Assembly: GCA_000701725.1 (NCBI GenBank)
Contig: JNJQ01000015.1
Coordinates: forward strand, 1 to 64,000
DNA from: Erysipelotrichaceae bacterium NK3D112
GTDB lineage: Bacteria; Bacillota_I; Bacilli_A; Erysipelotrichales; Erysipelotrichaceae
Reading direction: 5' to 3'
DNA length: 64,000 nt
Positions within the stretch are counted from its first letter, which is position 1; every line of letters starts with the position of its first letter. Of this stretch, positions 34,518-42,528 are shown in pieces. The notes under the pieces were generated by a model that did no database searches, was not told where the DNA came from, and saw nothing but the letters and a program-made list of their open reading frames with translations. Both the position numbers and the translations under genes were made by a program.

Positions 34518-36602
34518 TTACGCCTGATTCAAAAGCGGTGTCAGGCTGTTCATGCTCAGAAAAATGGTGGAACCGTTGTGCAGTAAGGCTGATACAGCAG
34601 GCGGAAGTATGCCAAGTGCCCCAAAAGCGATCAGAGCGCCATTGAATCCCATGACAAAGCTGTAATTGCGATCGATTCTTTCCATCAGCTTCTGTGACAG
34701 CCGCCTGAGCAATACCACTTCTCTGAGATCCTGTGCGGCGATGGTGATATCCGCAACTTCGCGGGCAACACCGGCCCCGCTGCCGATGGCGATTGACACA
34801 TCTGAGAGAGACAGTGCCGGAGTGTCATTGATGCCGTCTCCGATCATAATGACGCAGCGCCCCTGTTCCTGCATGGTGCGGATAAAAGCCGCCTTGTCTT
34901 CCGGCAGCACTTCCGCGCGGTATTCGTCGATGCCGAGTTCATCTGCGATTGCACGTGCCGTATTCCGGTTATCACCGGTGAGCATAACAATATGGCAGAT
35001 TCCGCTCTCATACAGAAGCGAAGTCATTTCTTTCGCTTCCGGACGCAGCGGATCACTGATGCCGATGGCAGCGCAGAGAACCCCGCCAATGGCAAGATAC
35101 AGCCATGAGCATTCCGCTGAAAGTGAATCGAAGGCTTCCTGATCCTCAGGAAGGATACGTGTCTCCTCATCCTCAAAGACGAAGTGACGGCTGCCGATGA
35201 CAACTCTTTCCTCTTTGATCCTGGAAGCGATTCCATGAGCCACCACATATTCCACCTCGCTGTGCATTTCCTCATGATCAAGTCCCCGCTCCTTTGCGGC
35301 TTTGACCACGGCGTTGGCCACGGAATGCGGGAAATGTTCCTCAAGGCAGGCAGCGATCCGTAACATTTCTTTCTGATCCAGGCCATGGAATCCCACAACA
35401 CTGCATACCGTGGGACAGGCGTTGGTCAATGTTCCTGTCTTGTCAAAAACCACGGTGTCTGCCTTGCTGAGGATTTCCATATATTTTCCGCCTTTGACAG
35501 TAATCTTATGACGGCTGGCTTCCTGCATGGCAGACAGAACACTCAGAGGCATGGACAGTTTCAATGCGCATGAAAAGTCCACCATCAATACCGAAACGGC
35601 TCTGGTTGTATTGCCTGTCAGAAGCCATGTCAAAGCGCTGCCGCCAAGGCACCACGGAACCAGTCTGTCTGCGAGAATATATGCCTGTTTTTCGGTATTT
35701 GATTTCAGTTTTTCAGACTCCTCGATCATGCGGACAATCCGGTCATAGCGGTTTTCTCCGGCTGTGTGTGTCACCCGCACAACGCAATTACCCTCTTCAA
35801 TGACGGTGCCTGCATACACTGATGAGCCGGGATGTTTCGCAACCGGAACGGATTCTCCGGTCAGTGACATCTGATTGACCATCACATCCCCCTGATCGAT
35901 GGTGCCATCCAGCGGCAGAACATGGCCGGTATGGACAATGATCCGCTCATTGACGCGGACCATAGACAAAGGAACCTCTTCCTGACGGCCGTCCTCATTC
36001 AGCCGCCAGACACGGTCAACGTGAAGGGACATGTTCTTTGCCAGATCATCGACGGATCTCTTGTGGGTCCAGGCATCCAGCGTATCACCGAGTCCCAGCA
36101 GAAAACGCACAGAGCCTGCGGTCGAGTAGTCTCCGGTCAGAAGCGAAGCGCCGATCGCAACGCCATCCAGAACTTCAACTTTGAGTTTTCCGGACACCAG
36201 TGTTTTTACCGCAAGCCACATGCGCGGCACTGAACTGACCGTATTGATCACACGTCTGAGAGGCATCGGAACAAACAGTCTTTTCGCATAATGCAGAAGC
36301 ACCTGAAAGACCATCTTTTCCTTGTATTCGCGGTTGATGCGGCGGCTGTTGGCACTGATCACATGACACTGGTTTCCGGCTTTTTCATAAGAAAAGTCTG
36401 AGAGGCGCTGATAAAGATCCTCCCGGTTTCCATGGAAGTGAATGATCAGGCTGCCAAGCCGCTCATGCACGGTTACCCGGTCTACGCCCTCAAGAGTCAG
36501 AACCCAGGCCTCAAGAAGATCGGCCTGTTCCATGCTCATGGAGTGCTGTATTGCCTTTAAGCGCACCCGTCCCGGGCTTTCATGAAGGATCTGAAACCTC
36601 AT
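34518..36602 (-). CDS. Heavy-metal P-type ATPase with non-canonical SCALK motif
   Basis: A 694-residue P1B-like ATPase. It has an N-terminal HMA-like domain without CxxC (RVRLKAIQHSMS..., residues 1-75), TGES as MSLTGESVPVAKHP (about 245), phosphorylation site VFDKTGTLTN (about 385) and GDGINDTPALSLSDVSIAIG (about 587). The ion-binding helix reads DFSCALKLSMPLSVL near residue 342. The usual CPC/SPC proline is absent, a Cys remains, and a Lys follows. Transported ion is therefore unclear. Its ATG overlaps the stop of the small membrane protein gene at 36599 by four bases, so the pair is co-translated. It interrupts the ATC-hydrolase/methyltransferase gene set. Confidence 0.9.
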   Translation of the reverse strand: MRFQILHESPGRVRLKAIQHSMSMEQADLLEAWVLTLEGVDRVTVHERLGSLIIHFHGNREDLYQRLSDFSYEKAGNQCHVISANSRRINREYKEKMVFQVLLHYAKRLFVPMPLRRVINTVSSVPRMWLAVKTLVSGKLKVEVLDGVAIGASLLTGDYSTAGSVRFLLGLGDTLDAWTHKRSVDDLAKNMSLHVDRVWRLNEDGRQEEVPLSMVRVNERIIVHTGHVLPLDGTIDQGDVMVNQMSLTGESVPVAKHPGSSVYAGTVIEEGNCVVRVTHTAGENRYDRIVRMIEESEKLKSNTEKQAYILADRLVPWCLGGSALTWLLTGNTTRAVSVLMVDFSCALKLSMPLSVLSAMQEASRHKITVKGGKYMEILSKADTVVFDKTGTLTNACPTVCSVVGFHGLDQKEMLRIAACLEEHFPHSVANAVVKAAKERGLDHEEMHSEVEYVVAHGIASRIKEERVVIGSRHFVFEDEETRILPEDQEAFDSLSAECSWLYLAIGGVLCAAIGISDPLRPEAKEMTSLLYESGICHIVMLTGDNRNTARAIADELGIDEYRAEVLPEDKAAFIRTMQEQGRCVIMIGDGINDTPALSLSDVSIAIGSGAGVAREVADITIAAQDLREVVLLRRLSQKLMERIDRNYSFVMGFNGALIAFGALGILPPAVSALLHNGSTIFLSMNSLTPLLNQA

Positions 36603-36862
36603 GCCTGTGCGCCGTCTTCGATAAATGCGGCTTCTTCTTCCGCTGCTCTGGCTTCATTGATCGCCTTCGCATCAGCCAGAATATCAGCGCAGTTTTCCTG
36701 GATGGTTTCCACATCGCGCATCACCTGATCCTTGCAGCGCAGCGCGGCTGCTGTGACATGGGTATAGACTTTGCGTGCGTCTTTGCTGCCAAGCAGTCTG
36801 AAGCCTGCCGATCCGAATAATGTGCCTCCTGCAAAAATTGCGATCATTCCTGTTAAACTCAT
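36599..36862 (-). CDS. Small single-pass membrane partner of the P-type ATPase
   Basis: An 87-residue protein with one N-terminal membrane helix (about residues 4-22, MIAIFAGGTLFGSAGFRLL). A short SKDARKVYTHVTAAALRCKD segment and a helical acidic tail with VETIQENCADILADAKAINEA follow. It overlaps the ATPase gene (ATGA). Position and architecture recall PacL-type small membrane proteins that assist P1B ATPases in mycobacteria, and I recall similar DUF6110-type proteins beside Firmicutes ATPases. This is analogy, not demonstrated homology. AAGAGGAAATCAAA precedes the ATG. Confidence 0.75.
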   Translation of the reverse strand: MSLTGMIAIFAGGTLFGSAGFRLLGSKDARKVYTHVTAAALRCKDQVMRDVETIQENCADILADAKAINEARAAEEEAAFIEDGAQA

Positions 36863-36918
36863 TTTGATTTCCTCTTCTTTCTATTTCTCCGGCATATGCC
36901 GTATGAACACTTCCGCTG

Positions 36919-37764
36919 TCACGCCTGCGTCTTTGGAGCGAAAATGATCTTCACGATTTTCATCTTCACCAATGTGTCGCAGAAACGGATCATCAGTTTA
37001 TGGAACGCATTGACGCTTTTGTAAATATCCCTGTATCCGCGCATATAGCTTTTCGCGCTTACCGATGCAAACCGGCTGCTCCATGCGTTCAGCTCTTTCT
37101 CATCCTCAACAGAGAAAAATGCATTCACATCGCTGATCCCCGCTTCTTTCAGCCAGGTTCTGCGCATCAGCTTCGCGCCAAAGCTGTTGCAGGAATCAAA
37201 GGCCACTACCCCTGACGGAAAACGCTCCGCCATCGCCTGAAACAGCTTTTTCACATCTGCTGTGCGGAAATAATAGAACACACCTGCCGCGAAGAAGACA
37301 GCACCGTCTGCCGCATCGATCTGATCCATCCATGAGAAATCATTCAGATCGCAGGCAAGATTTGTCTCCCTCTCCCCTGCGGGAAGCAGTTCATTGCGCA
37401 CTTTAATCACATCCGGAAGGTCGATGTTATATCCCCTGCACATGCCGTTATCGACTTTGGAGAAGGTGTCATCCAGTCCGCAGCCAAGATTCACGACTGC
37501 CGCTTTCGGATGGTCCTTCAGATACATCTCTGCTTCGCAGCGCAGGTCATACTGACGCTGTGCCACCTCAAGCGCGCCGAACAGGCCGGCAGCGGATTCC
37601 ATCTTCTTCCGCTTTTCCTCGAAATCATAATCGAGGCTGTCACAGATGCGTTTGGCTTCGGGATCTGAAAACAGCTGCGGAAAATGTTCGGAACAGATCA
37701 GTCTTCCGAAAAGCGGAATGACCAGTGTCTCCTGCACCGTGTTTTTCTCAATGTGATATTTCAT
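36919..37764 (-). CDS. LCM-type SAM-dependent O-methyltransferase
   Basis: A 281-residue methyltransferase of the leucine carboxyl methyltransferase-like family. Motif I is VVNLGCGLDDTFSKVD, followed by RGYNIDLPDVIKVRNELLP and DLNDFSWMDQIDAADGAVFFAAGVFYYF. Members in bacteria methylate carboxyl or hydroxyl groups of small molecules or peptides. The ATG at 37764 (after AAAGGACTGACGCA) overlaps the stop of the ATC-hydrolase-like gene by four bases; the longer open frame upstream is rejected. The coupling suggests it modifies the product of its neighbour. Confidence 0.85.
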   Translation of the reverse strand: MKYHIEKNTVQETLVIPLFGRLICSEHFPQLFSDPEAKRICDSLDYDFEEKRKKMESAAGLFGALEVAQRQYDLRCEAEMYLKDHPKAAVVNLGCGLDDTFSKVDNGMCRGYNIDLPDVIKVRNELLPAGERETNLACDLNDFSWMDQIDAADGAVFFAAGVFYYFRTADVKKLFQAMAERFPSGVVAFDSCNSFGAKLMRRTWLKEAGISDVNAFFSVEDEKELNAWSSRFASVSAKSYMRGYRDIYKSVNAFHKLMIRFCDTLVKMKIVKIIFAPKTQA

Positions 37765-38402
37765 TGCGTCAGTCCTTTCTTTCTGTATCCGCAATCGCAG
37801 TACGGTCCGCCTGAAGCCAGCGTGTACTGCCTGACAAAGTCTGACGCTCCGCCTGCTTCGCTCATGGTGTAATCCAGACGGCACATGGCAGGTACCAGAT
37901 CATAAAGACCAAGCTCCTTCATCAATGTGCAGATGCCGCAGGCGGTAAACCGCGCCTCATAGCCGCTTCCGTCCGGATACGGAAGATATTCCATATTCCA
38001 TGAATACGGATTTCTGTCCGCAGCCCGCAAAGCAGCGGTATCCTTCATTGACTGAATGTCTTTTTCACTGAACTTGTTCTTTCCGCTTTTGCGACAGAAC
38101 CATTTCATCGGTTCTGTCATCATGGACTCCCGGTAAAACTCCGTTGCTTCCTTAACGGACGGGCGTTTGGGAAGATTGAGAAGAAATGCCGAAAGCATTG
38201 CGCAATTGACAATGTTCATTTTGAAGCGGTCACTTTTCTCGGGTTCCGGAAGCTTTCTGATGAGCTCTTTATATTTCAAAGCAGCTTTTGTACTGATCAT
38301 TTTTGCGGTTTGAGGATCATATCCCAGAACCTGTGAAAGCTGTCTGCGGAATGATTTTGCAAACAGCAGCCACATGCCCATCGGCATTCCTGCATATTTC
38401 AT
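37761..38402 (-). CDS. ATC-hydrolase-like family protein 2
   Basis: A 213-residue protein. It has a helical N-terminal half (KSFRRQLSQVLGYDPQTAKM, LPKRPSVKEATEFYRESMM), a WNMEYLPYPDGSGYEARFTACG strand region, and the family C terminus GLYDLVPAMCRLDYTMSEAG (C-x2-D) ... YTLASGGPYCDCGYRKKG (T-x3-GG-x2-CDC). The CDF triplet is CDC here. AAAGGAGATCAATGAC fixes the ATG one base from the previous stop codon. It is flanked by another family member and by the LCM-type methyltransferase. Confidence 0.75.
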   Translation of the reverse strand: MKYAGMPMGMWLLFAKSFRRQLSQVLGYDPQTAKMISTKAALKYKELIRKLPEPEKSDRFKMNIVNCAMLSAFLLNLPKRPSVKEATEFYRESMMTEPMKWFCRKSGKNKFSEKDIQSMKDTAALRAADRNPYSWNMEYLPYPDGSGYEARFTACGICTLMKELGLYDLVPAMCRLDYTMSEAGGASDFVRQYTLASGGPYCDCGYRKKGLTQ

Positions 38403-38403
38403 G

Positions 38404-39030
38404 TCATTGATCTCCTTTGACCACATGGAAATCACAGCAGTCCCCGCCTGCGCTGAGTGTTTTGGTACGCAGCAGTTTTCCGCCTTTGTACTCAATGGTG
38501 GGATAATCCATCACACACATATGCGGTGTCAGAAACGCGAGATTCTCCTGTTTTCCGATCTTGCATACGCCGCATTCACGGTGTGTCACAAAGTATTCAG
38601 GGACTGAGAGGTCATAAGAGAAATCAAAGACCCAGTCCATCGGATATTCTTTTTTCTTTGAGCGCTCAGAGCCGCGGACATATTTATCGATCTCCTTCTG
38701 ATCAAAACAGTTCTTTCCCCTGTAAAAGCGCTTCATTATATCGCTTCTGCAGATGGCATCGATCATGCCGTCAAAGACTTCGGTTGTGATATGTTCGGGA
38801 TCGGCTTTGTAATAGGAATAGCCGTAGCAGGCAAGATACATCACCGGCGCGAACATGTTGTCTTTCACGGAGCCGACGGACGGCGTTCTTTGGACCATCG
38901 CCTCGTATTCTTTCTGATGTTTTTTCTTAAACTCCCTGATATCCAGCTGAGGAAGCGCCTTTGAGGTATATCCGTAGACCACCTTGCTGAACATGACAGG
39001 GAATAATCTGCCGGTCAGTCCGAGTTTCAT
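38404..39030 (-). CDS. ATC-hydrolase-like family protein 3
   Basis: A 208-residue family member with GRLFPVMFSKVVYGYTSKAL near the N terminus, DWVFDFSYDLSVPEYFVTHR and CGVCKIGKQENLAFLTPHMC in the middle. The C-terminal signature is HMCVMDYPTIEYKGG ... RTKTLSAGGDCCDFHVV, which contains C-x2-D and T-x3-GG-x-CCDF, the best match to the family pattern here. The start at 39030 is the first in-frame ATG after AAGGAAGG. The stop is nearly contiguous with the next gene, so two family members are translated in tandem. Confidence 0.75.
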   Translation of the reverse strand: MKLGLTGRLFPVMFSKVVYGYTSKALPQLDIREFKKKHQKEYEAMVQRTPSVGSVKDNMFAPVMYLACYGYSYYKADPEHITTEVFDGMIDAICRSDIMKRFYRGKNCFDQKEIDKYVRGSERSKKKEYPMDWVFDFSYDLSVPEYFVTHRECGVCKIGKQENLAFLTPHMCVMDYPTIEYKGGKLLRTKTLSAGGDCCDFHVVKGDQ

Positions 39031-39059
39031 AAAGAAGTACCATCCTTCCTTTTCAATTC

Positions 39060-39557
39060 TTAAAACAGAGTGCAGATCCATGCCGCAAGAGCTGCAAGAG
39101 CCGGGAAAATGACAAACAGCTTCAGCAGCTGGCTCCTGATGTTGAATCCGTATTTTCTGCCTTCAAGTGCAGGCGCGGTTTCCGGATAGTAATACTGGAA
39201 GAAGCCGAACCGGCACAGAAGAAACCAGTCGAAGAAGACCATGTCATATGCCTTGTATATCGTCAGCATCACTCCAAACCGCACAAAGAACTGTATGAAG
39301 GTAAACCCGTTCCTGAAGCCATCCCATACCGCAATGGCGAACGCGCCCATGATTGCCAGTGAACTCATGATCATCATGACCCAGCCGATGATCCGCGCAC
39401 CTTTGAAAAGTTCCTGTTCCCGCGGTTTGAGCAATGCCCGCACCTCTTCGGGAGCAGAAGAGAAAAATCTGTTTTCCTGCACGAATGCCACTGCCGCCAC
39501 CAGCAGCAGCGTGATCGCCGCGCAGCATACAAGTGAGAGAAATAATGTAAGAAACAT
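39060..39557 (-). CDS. Small membrane protein, paralogue of the one at 33149
   Basis: A 165-residue protein with four hydrophobic segments (about 3-27, 55-78, 88-112 and 145-164). The central KAYDMVFFDWFLLCRFGFFQYYYPET carries the same YD-x4-D plus aromatic loop seen in the protein at 33149-33628, and both end with a helix after a basic turn. GGAGGTCTGAAGACGGCT precedes the ATG. Its place beside ATC-hydrolase-like genes in both copies suggests a membrane partner. Confidence 0.75.
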   Translation of the reverse strand: MFLTLFLSLVCCAAITLLLVAAVAFVQENRFFSSAPEEVRALLKPREQELFKGARIIGWVMMIMSSLAIMGAFAIAVWDGFRNGFTFIQFFVRFGVMLTIYKAYDMVFFDWFLLCRFGFFQYYYPETAPALEGRKYGFNIRSQLLKLFVIFPALAALAAWICTLF

Positions 39558-39565
39558 AGCCGTCT

Positions 39566-40315
39566 TCAGACCTCCTTCGTTATGAGAAGATTCTTTTCGA
39601 ATTCATCAAATCTCTTCTGATCCGGCATCGTGTAAAGCAGACCCGCGAACATGAACGCATTGCCAAAGCTCAGAAACATCATGCCGATGCCTGCACCCAG
39701 GGCTGTGTCAGGACCGATAATCAGAGCTAACAGCAGCGCCGGGATAGCGCCGAGAAGGACACAGAACCACTTTGCCTTCTTCGGATAAGGCGTGAACCCT
39801 TTGTCAAAGGCTTTGAACTGGATGATCATCATCGGTAGCCAGAACAGGATCAGAAGCACATACACCGGCAGGCTGAAACCGAAAAAGAACAGGTCCGCCG
39901 CCTTTGCGGCAAGCTTTGCGTCCGCCTGCAGCAGATATTTGCATGCAAGATTCAGCACACCGACATTCATATGGCAGCCGATTGGTGCCAGCCAGATATA
40001 GCCGAAGATACCGGCCCGATAAATATGCGCATAGCGCGGGGATGCATCCGCCATCAGCCGGTAAATGGCGAAGAAGGCAAGTCCTTCCAGAAAGATTCCG
40101 ATCAGGCCAAGCAGGCCGCCGGCAATCATCTGCCACTCACTCAGGTTCGGAGCGCTTGCCATCATACTTAAGCCGACGCTGCCGCCTGCTGTGTTCTCTG
40201 CATATCCAAGCAGAAAATCACCGGTTCCCGTCATGATCGAGGCAGCCAGTCCGATGGTCAGAAGCTTCCTGATCCGCAAACGGTCCAGGTTATGATCGAT
40301 TCCGATCGTGTTCAT
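39566..40315 (-). CDS. Multi-pass membrane protein, function unknown
   Basis: A 249-residue protein with six or seven predicted helices (for example LTIGLAASIMTGTGDFLLGY, MIAGGLLGLIGIFLEGLAFF, LLILFWLPMMIIQF, VLLGAIPALLLALII and GAGIGMMFLSFGNAFMFAGL). A conserved-looking APIGCHMNVGVLNL stretch lies mid-protein. I recall similar unnamed proteins in Clostridia but cannot name the family with certainty. The true start at 40315 follows GAAGGAGAAACAGA. The 28-codon longer open frame runs through the ATC-hydrolase remnant. Confidence 0.8.
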   Translation of the reverse strand: MNTIGIDHNLDRLRIRKLLTIGLAASIMTGTGDFLLGYAENTAGGSVGLSMMASAPNLSEWQMIAGGLLGLIGIFLEGLAFFAIYRLMADASPRYAHIYRAGIFGYIWLAPIGCHMNVGVLNLACKYLLQADAKLAAKAADLFFFGFSLPVYVLLILFWLPMMIIQFKAFDKGFTPYPKKAKWFCVLLGAIPALLLALIIGPDTALGAGIGMMFLSFGNAFMFAGLLYTMPDQKRFDEFEKNLLITKEV

Positions 40316-40335
40316 TCTGTTTCTCCTTCTGCATA

Positions 40336-40470
40336 TCAATCCATATACTTCAGCAGGAAATCGCAGCAGTCGCCGCCGCGGCAGATAGTCTTCGTACATC
40401 CCTGGATCAGCTTCGGATGCAGATGACCGTATCCCGCGATTCCGCAGGCGGATCTGATGAGACTCTGCAT
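40336..40470 (-). pseudogene. C-terminal remnant of an ATC-hydrolase-like gene
   Basis: Between the methyltransferase (40481) and the membrane protein (40315) a 44-codon minus-strand frame reads ...SACGIAGYGHLHPKLIQG and then CTKTICRGGDCCDFLLKYMD, stop. The T-x3-GG-x-CCDF ending is the family C terminus seen at 33679, 38404 and 41117, but the first about 165 residues are absent. An ATG at 40470 after AGAGAGTGATC could still allow translation. It is most simply a deletion relic of a fifth operon paralogue. Confidence 0.75.
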
Positions 40471-40480
40471 GATCACTCTC

Positions 40481-41104
40481 TTATTTCTTTGCCAGCACCG
40501 TGATCCACGGTTTTGATGAATGGTGATAACATCTGACTTCTGAAAAACCTGCGGCTTTCAATGCCTTCTCAATTTCTTCTGCCGTATGGTTCTTCATGCC
40601 GTCGATGATCTTTTCAAATTTCAGACTGGTGGGATCAGTTCCGTCTGATTCATTGCAGATCATGAAATATCCGCCGGGTTTCAGCACTTTCGCAACCTCT
40701 GCGAAACACTTTTCCAGACCCGGCCAGAAATAAATCGTTTCAAAAGCCGTTGCCAGATCGAATGATGCGGCGGGAAGATGAAGATCCGATACATCTCCCT
40801 GCATGACTTCGCAGCGTCCGGCGCTGATCATTGCCCGGTTATACTTCTTTGCTTTCTCCACGGACAAGTCAGAATAGTCCACCGCTGTCACATGCGCCTG
40901 CGGATATTTCTTCAGCAGTTCTGCCGCATTCCGTCCGCCGCCGCAGCCAAGGTCCGCCGCTTTGAGAGGATTGATTGAAGGCAGATGTGTGAAACCCCAG
41001 TCAGCGAGTTTCGCATGACCGGAATTCATGGTGCTGAGCATCATCTTTCCGAGGAAACCTTCCGGTTTTCTCGTCTGAGAGAAAAAGTTTTTCAGAATAC
41101 CCAT
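40481..41104 (-). CDS. Class I SAM-dependent methyltransferase
   Basis: A 207-residue methyltransferase (Methyltransf_11/25 type). SAM-binding motif I is AADLGCGGGRNAAELLKKYP, with the acidic VTAVDYSDLSVEKAKKY, motif II-like FDLATAFETIYFW, and VAKVLKPGGYFMICNESDG. The C-terminal part (EIEKALKAAGFSEVRCYHHS) is typical of small-molecule methyltransferases. GGAGAACTTGCA precedes the ATG, 12 bases after the next ATC-hydrolase-like gene. Confidence 0.9.
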   Translation of the reverse strand: MGILKNFFSQTRKPEGFLGKMMLSTMNSGHAKLADWGFTHLPSINPLKAADLGCGGGRNAAELLKKYPQAHVTAVDYSDLSVEKAKKYNRAMISAGRCEVMQGDVSDLHLPAASFDLATAFETIYFWPGLEKCFAEVAKVLKPGGYFMICNESDGTDPTSLKFEKIIDGMKNHTAEEIEKALKAAGFSEVRCYHHSSKPWITVLAKK

Positions 41105-41116
41105 TGCAAGTTCTCC

Positions 41117-41746
41117 TTAAATACTTCTGCTGCGCTGCCAGCCCTCGCCGGCATCGGTTTCATGGCGGACAAAACGGAAATCGCAAAGTGTTCCACCCTG
41201 ACACAGTGTCTGTGTGCGGATGAAATCCGTGTATGGAAGACTGCCGTAGTTGATAAGATCAGCCCGGCAGCACATCGCTCCCAGTTTCAGAAGACCGCGC
41301 GGTTTCAGGATTTTCTCATAGATGCATTCATTGCATTCAAAGTGAAACTCATTCTTCGGATCATTTTCATGCCAGGTATAGCGCCAGCCCGTGCCGGAGC
41401 CTTTGCGGAAACCGAAGGGAACGATCTTTTTCATTAACGGCAGAAAGAAACGCATTTTTGCCAGCTTCTGCATTTTTGAGGGGTCCAGAAACTTCCACAT
41501 TTCTTCCGAAACAGTTTTGTATGCTTCCGCTTCACTCTTTCCGTGCTTCTGCAGTGTTTCATACAGGGCAATGGATGTGAGGATCTGCGCCATATGCTTG
41601 TAGTTTCCCTTGTCACAGTATTCCTTTTCTTCTTCCAGAAGCTCATGCATGCGCATGTATGTGTCATTCTGTATCTCTTTGCTCAGCATTGGAAAATAGT
41701 TCTGATAGCGGCTGACTGCCACAAGCTTTTCGGGGGTGTAATTCAT
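41117..41746 (-). CDS. ATC-hydrolase-like family protein 4
   Basis: A 209-residue family member. Its features are SRYQNYFPMLSKEIQNDTYM at the N terminus, ALYETLQKHGKSEAEAYKTV, WRYTWHENDPKNEFHFECNE, and the family ending KLGAMCCRADLINYG (C-x2-D) ... RTQTLCQGGTLCDFRFV (T-x3-GG-x2-CDF). GGAGGGCACAGA precedes the ATG, which overlaps the stop of the alpha/beta-hydrolase gene by four bases. Confidence 0.78.
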   Translation of the reverse strand: MNYTPEKLVAVSRYQNYFPMLSKEIQNDTYMRMHELLEEEKEYCDKGNYKHMAQILTSIALYETLQKHGKSEAEAYKTVSEEMWKFLDPSKMQKLAKMRFFLPLMKKIVPFGFRKGSGTGWRYTWHENDPKNEFHFECNECIYEKILKPRGLLKLGAMCCRADLINYGSLPYTDFIRTQTLCQGGTLCDFRFVRHETDAGEGWQRSRSI

Positions 41747-42528
41747 TCTGTGCCCTCCAGAAATCTTTTCACTTCCATTGCAAAGCGCTTTGGAAACATC
41801 ATCACAAGTTCCGCATGCGCAAGACCTTTGAATTCTCTGAGAACCGTCTGCGGAAAAGTCCGGCAGACAAATTCAATATCATGTTCGCTTTCTCTTGCCT
41901 TCTTTTCCTCCTCGCCGTACCAGTACTCGATCTGTGTATCCACATGAGGAACAGGATCAGGCATGGAGTAGTTATCAGTTGACCAGAAGACGTTATAGAT
42001 CGTTCTGGCCGAGTAGTGTTTTTTATAAAATTCCAATAAAGCGCGGTAATGCGCCTTCGGATCCTCGCCTGCGGGTGTCCACCGCTTCGGCGGACAGGCA
42101 AGCTCCATCAGACGCAGGGATCTCGTCACCAGCATGATCATGATCCAGTCTTTGACTGAGATCAGCCGGCAGATCAGTTTCGGATATGGATACGGTGTGA
42201 TGCCTGCGTCGATGATTGCCTTGTCCACGGGAATGTTTTCGGTGGCCAGAAAACGGATCACGGCTGCTCCGCCCATGGAAATGCCGTACATGGCATCGAC
42301 ATGGTTAATACCGTTCCATCTCAGATAATCGGCGGCGTCCTTTGCGTATTTTTCCAGGGAAATAAATTCGGTGCCCAGCTCATCATGACCGTCCGCGATC
42401 ATCAGATACACGTGATAGTCCTTTGCCATTTCCTCAGCAGGAGCTTTGAACACCCACCAGGGTTCCACCGCGCACTGAAACATGACAAAGTTTTTCTCAT
42501 TTTCTTTTCCGAACTCGTATACTTTCAT
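41743..42528 (-). CDS. Alpha/beta-hydrolase family protein
   Basis: A 261-residue alpha/beta hydrolase. The nucleophile elbow is MYGISMGGAAVIR (G-x-S-x-G), the probable acid lies in the IEYWYGEEE/HDIEF region, and the catalytic His in KGLAHAELVM near residue 240. The ATG at 42528 overlaps the methyltransferase stop (ATGA). The long upstream extension of the open frame is noise from the methyltransferase in another frame. The second hydrolase at 43102 is related in context but not close in sequence. Confidence 0.85.
   Translation of the reverse strand: MKVYEFGKENEKNFVMFQCAVEPWWVFKAPAEEMAKDYHVYLMIADGHDELGTEFISLEKYAKDAADYLRWNGINHVDAMYGISMGGAAVIRFLATENIPVDKAIIDAGITPYPYPKLICRLISVKDWIMIMLVTRSLRLMELACPPKRWTPAGEDPKAHYRALLEFYKKHYSARTIYNVFWSTDNYSMPDPVPHVDTQIEYWYGEEEKKARESEHDIEFVCRTFPQTVLREFKGLAHAELVMMFPKRFAMEVKRFLEGTE

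Noticed and set aside
34518-36602. Naming the P-type ATPase a copper exporter
   Set aside because: The CPC motif and N-terminal CxxC that identify copper ATPases are absent.
40316-40399. N-terminal extension of the membrane protein at 39566
   Set aside because: The extra 28 residues are the out-of-frame reading of the ATC-hydrolase remnant; a strong ribosome site lies before the ATG at 40315.
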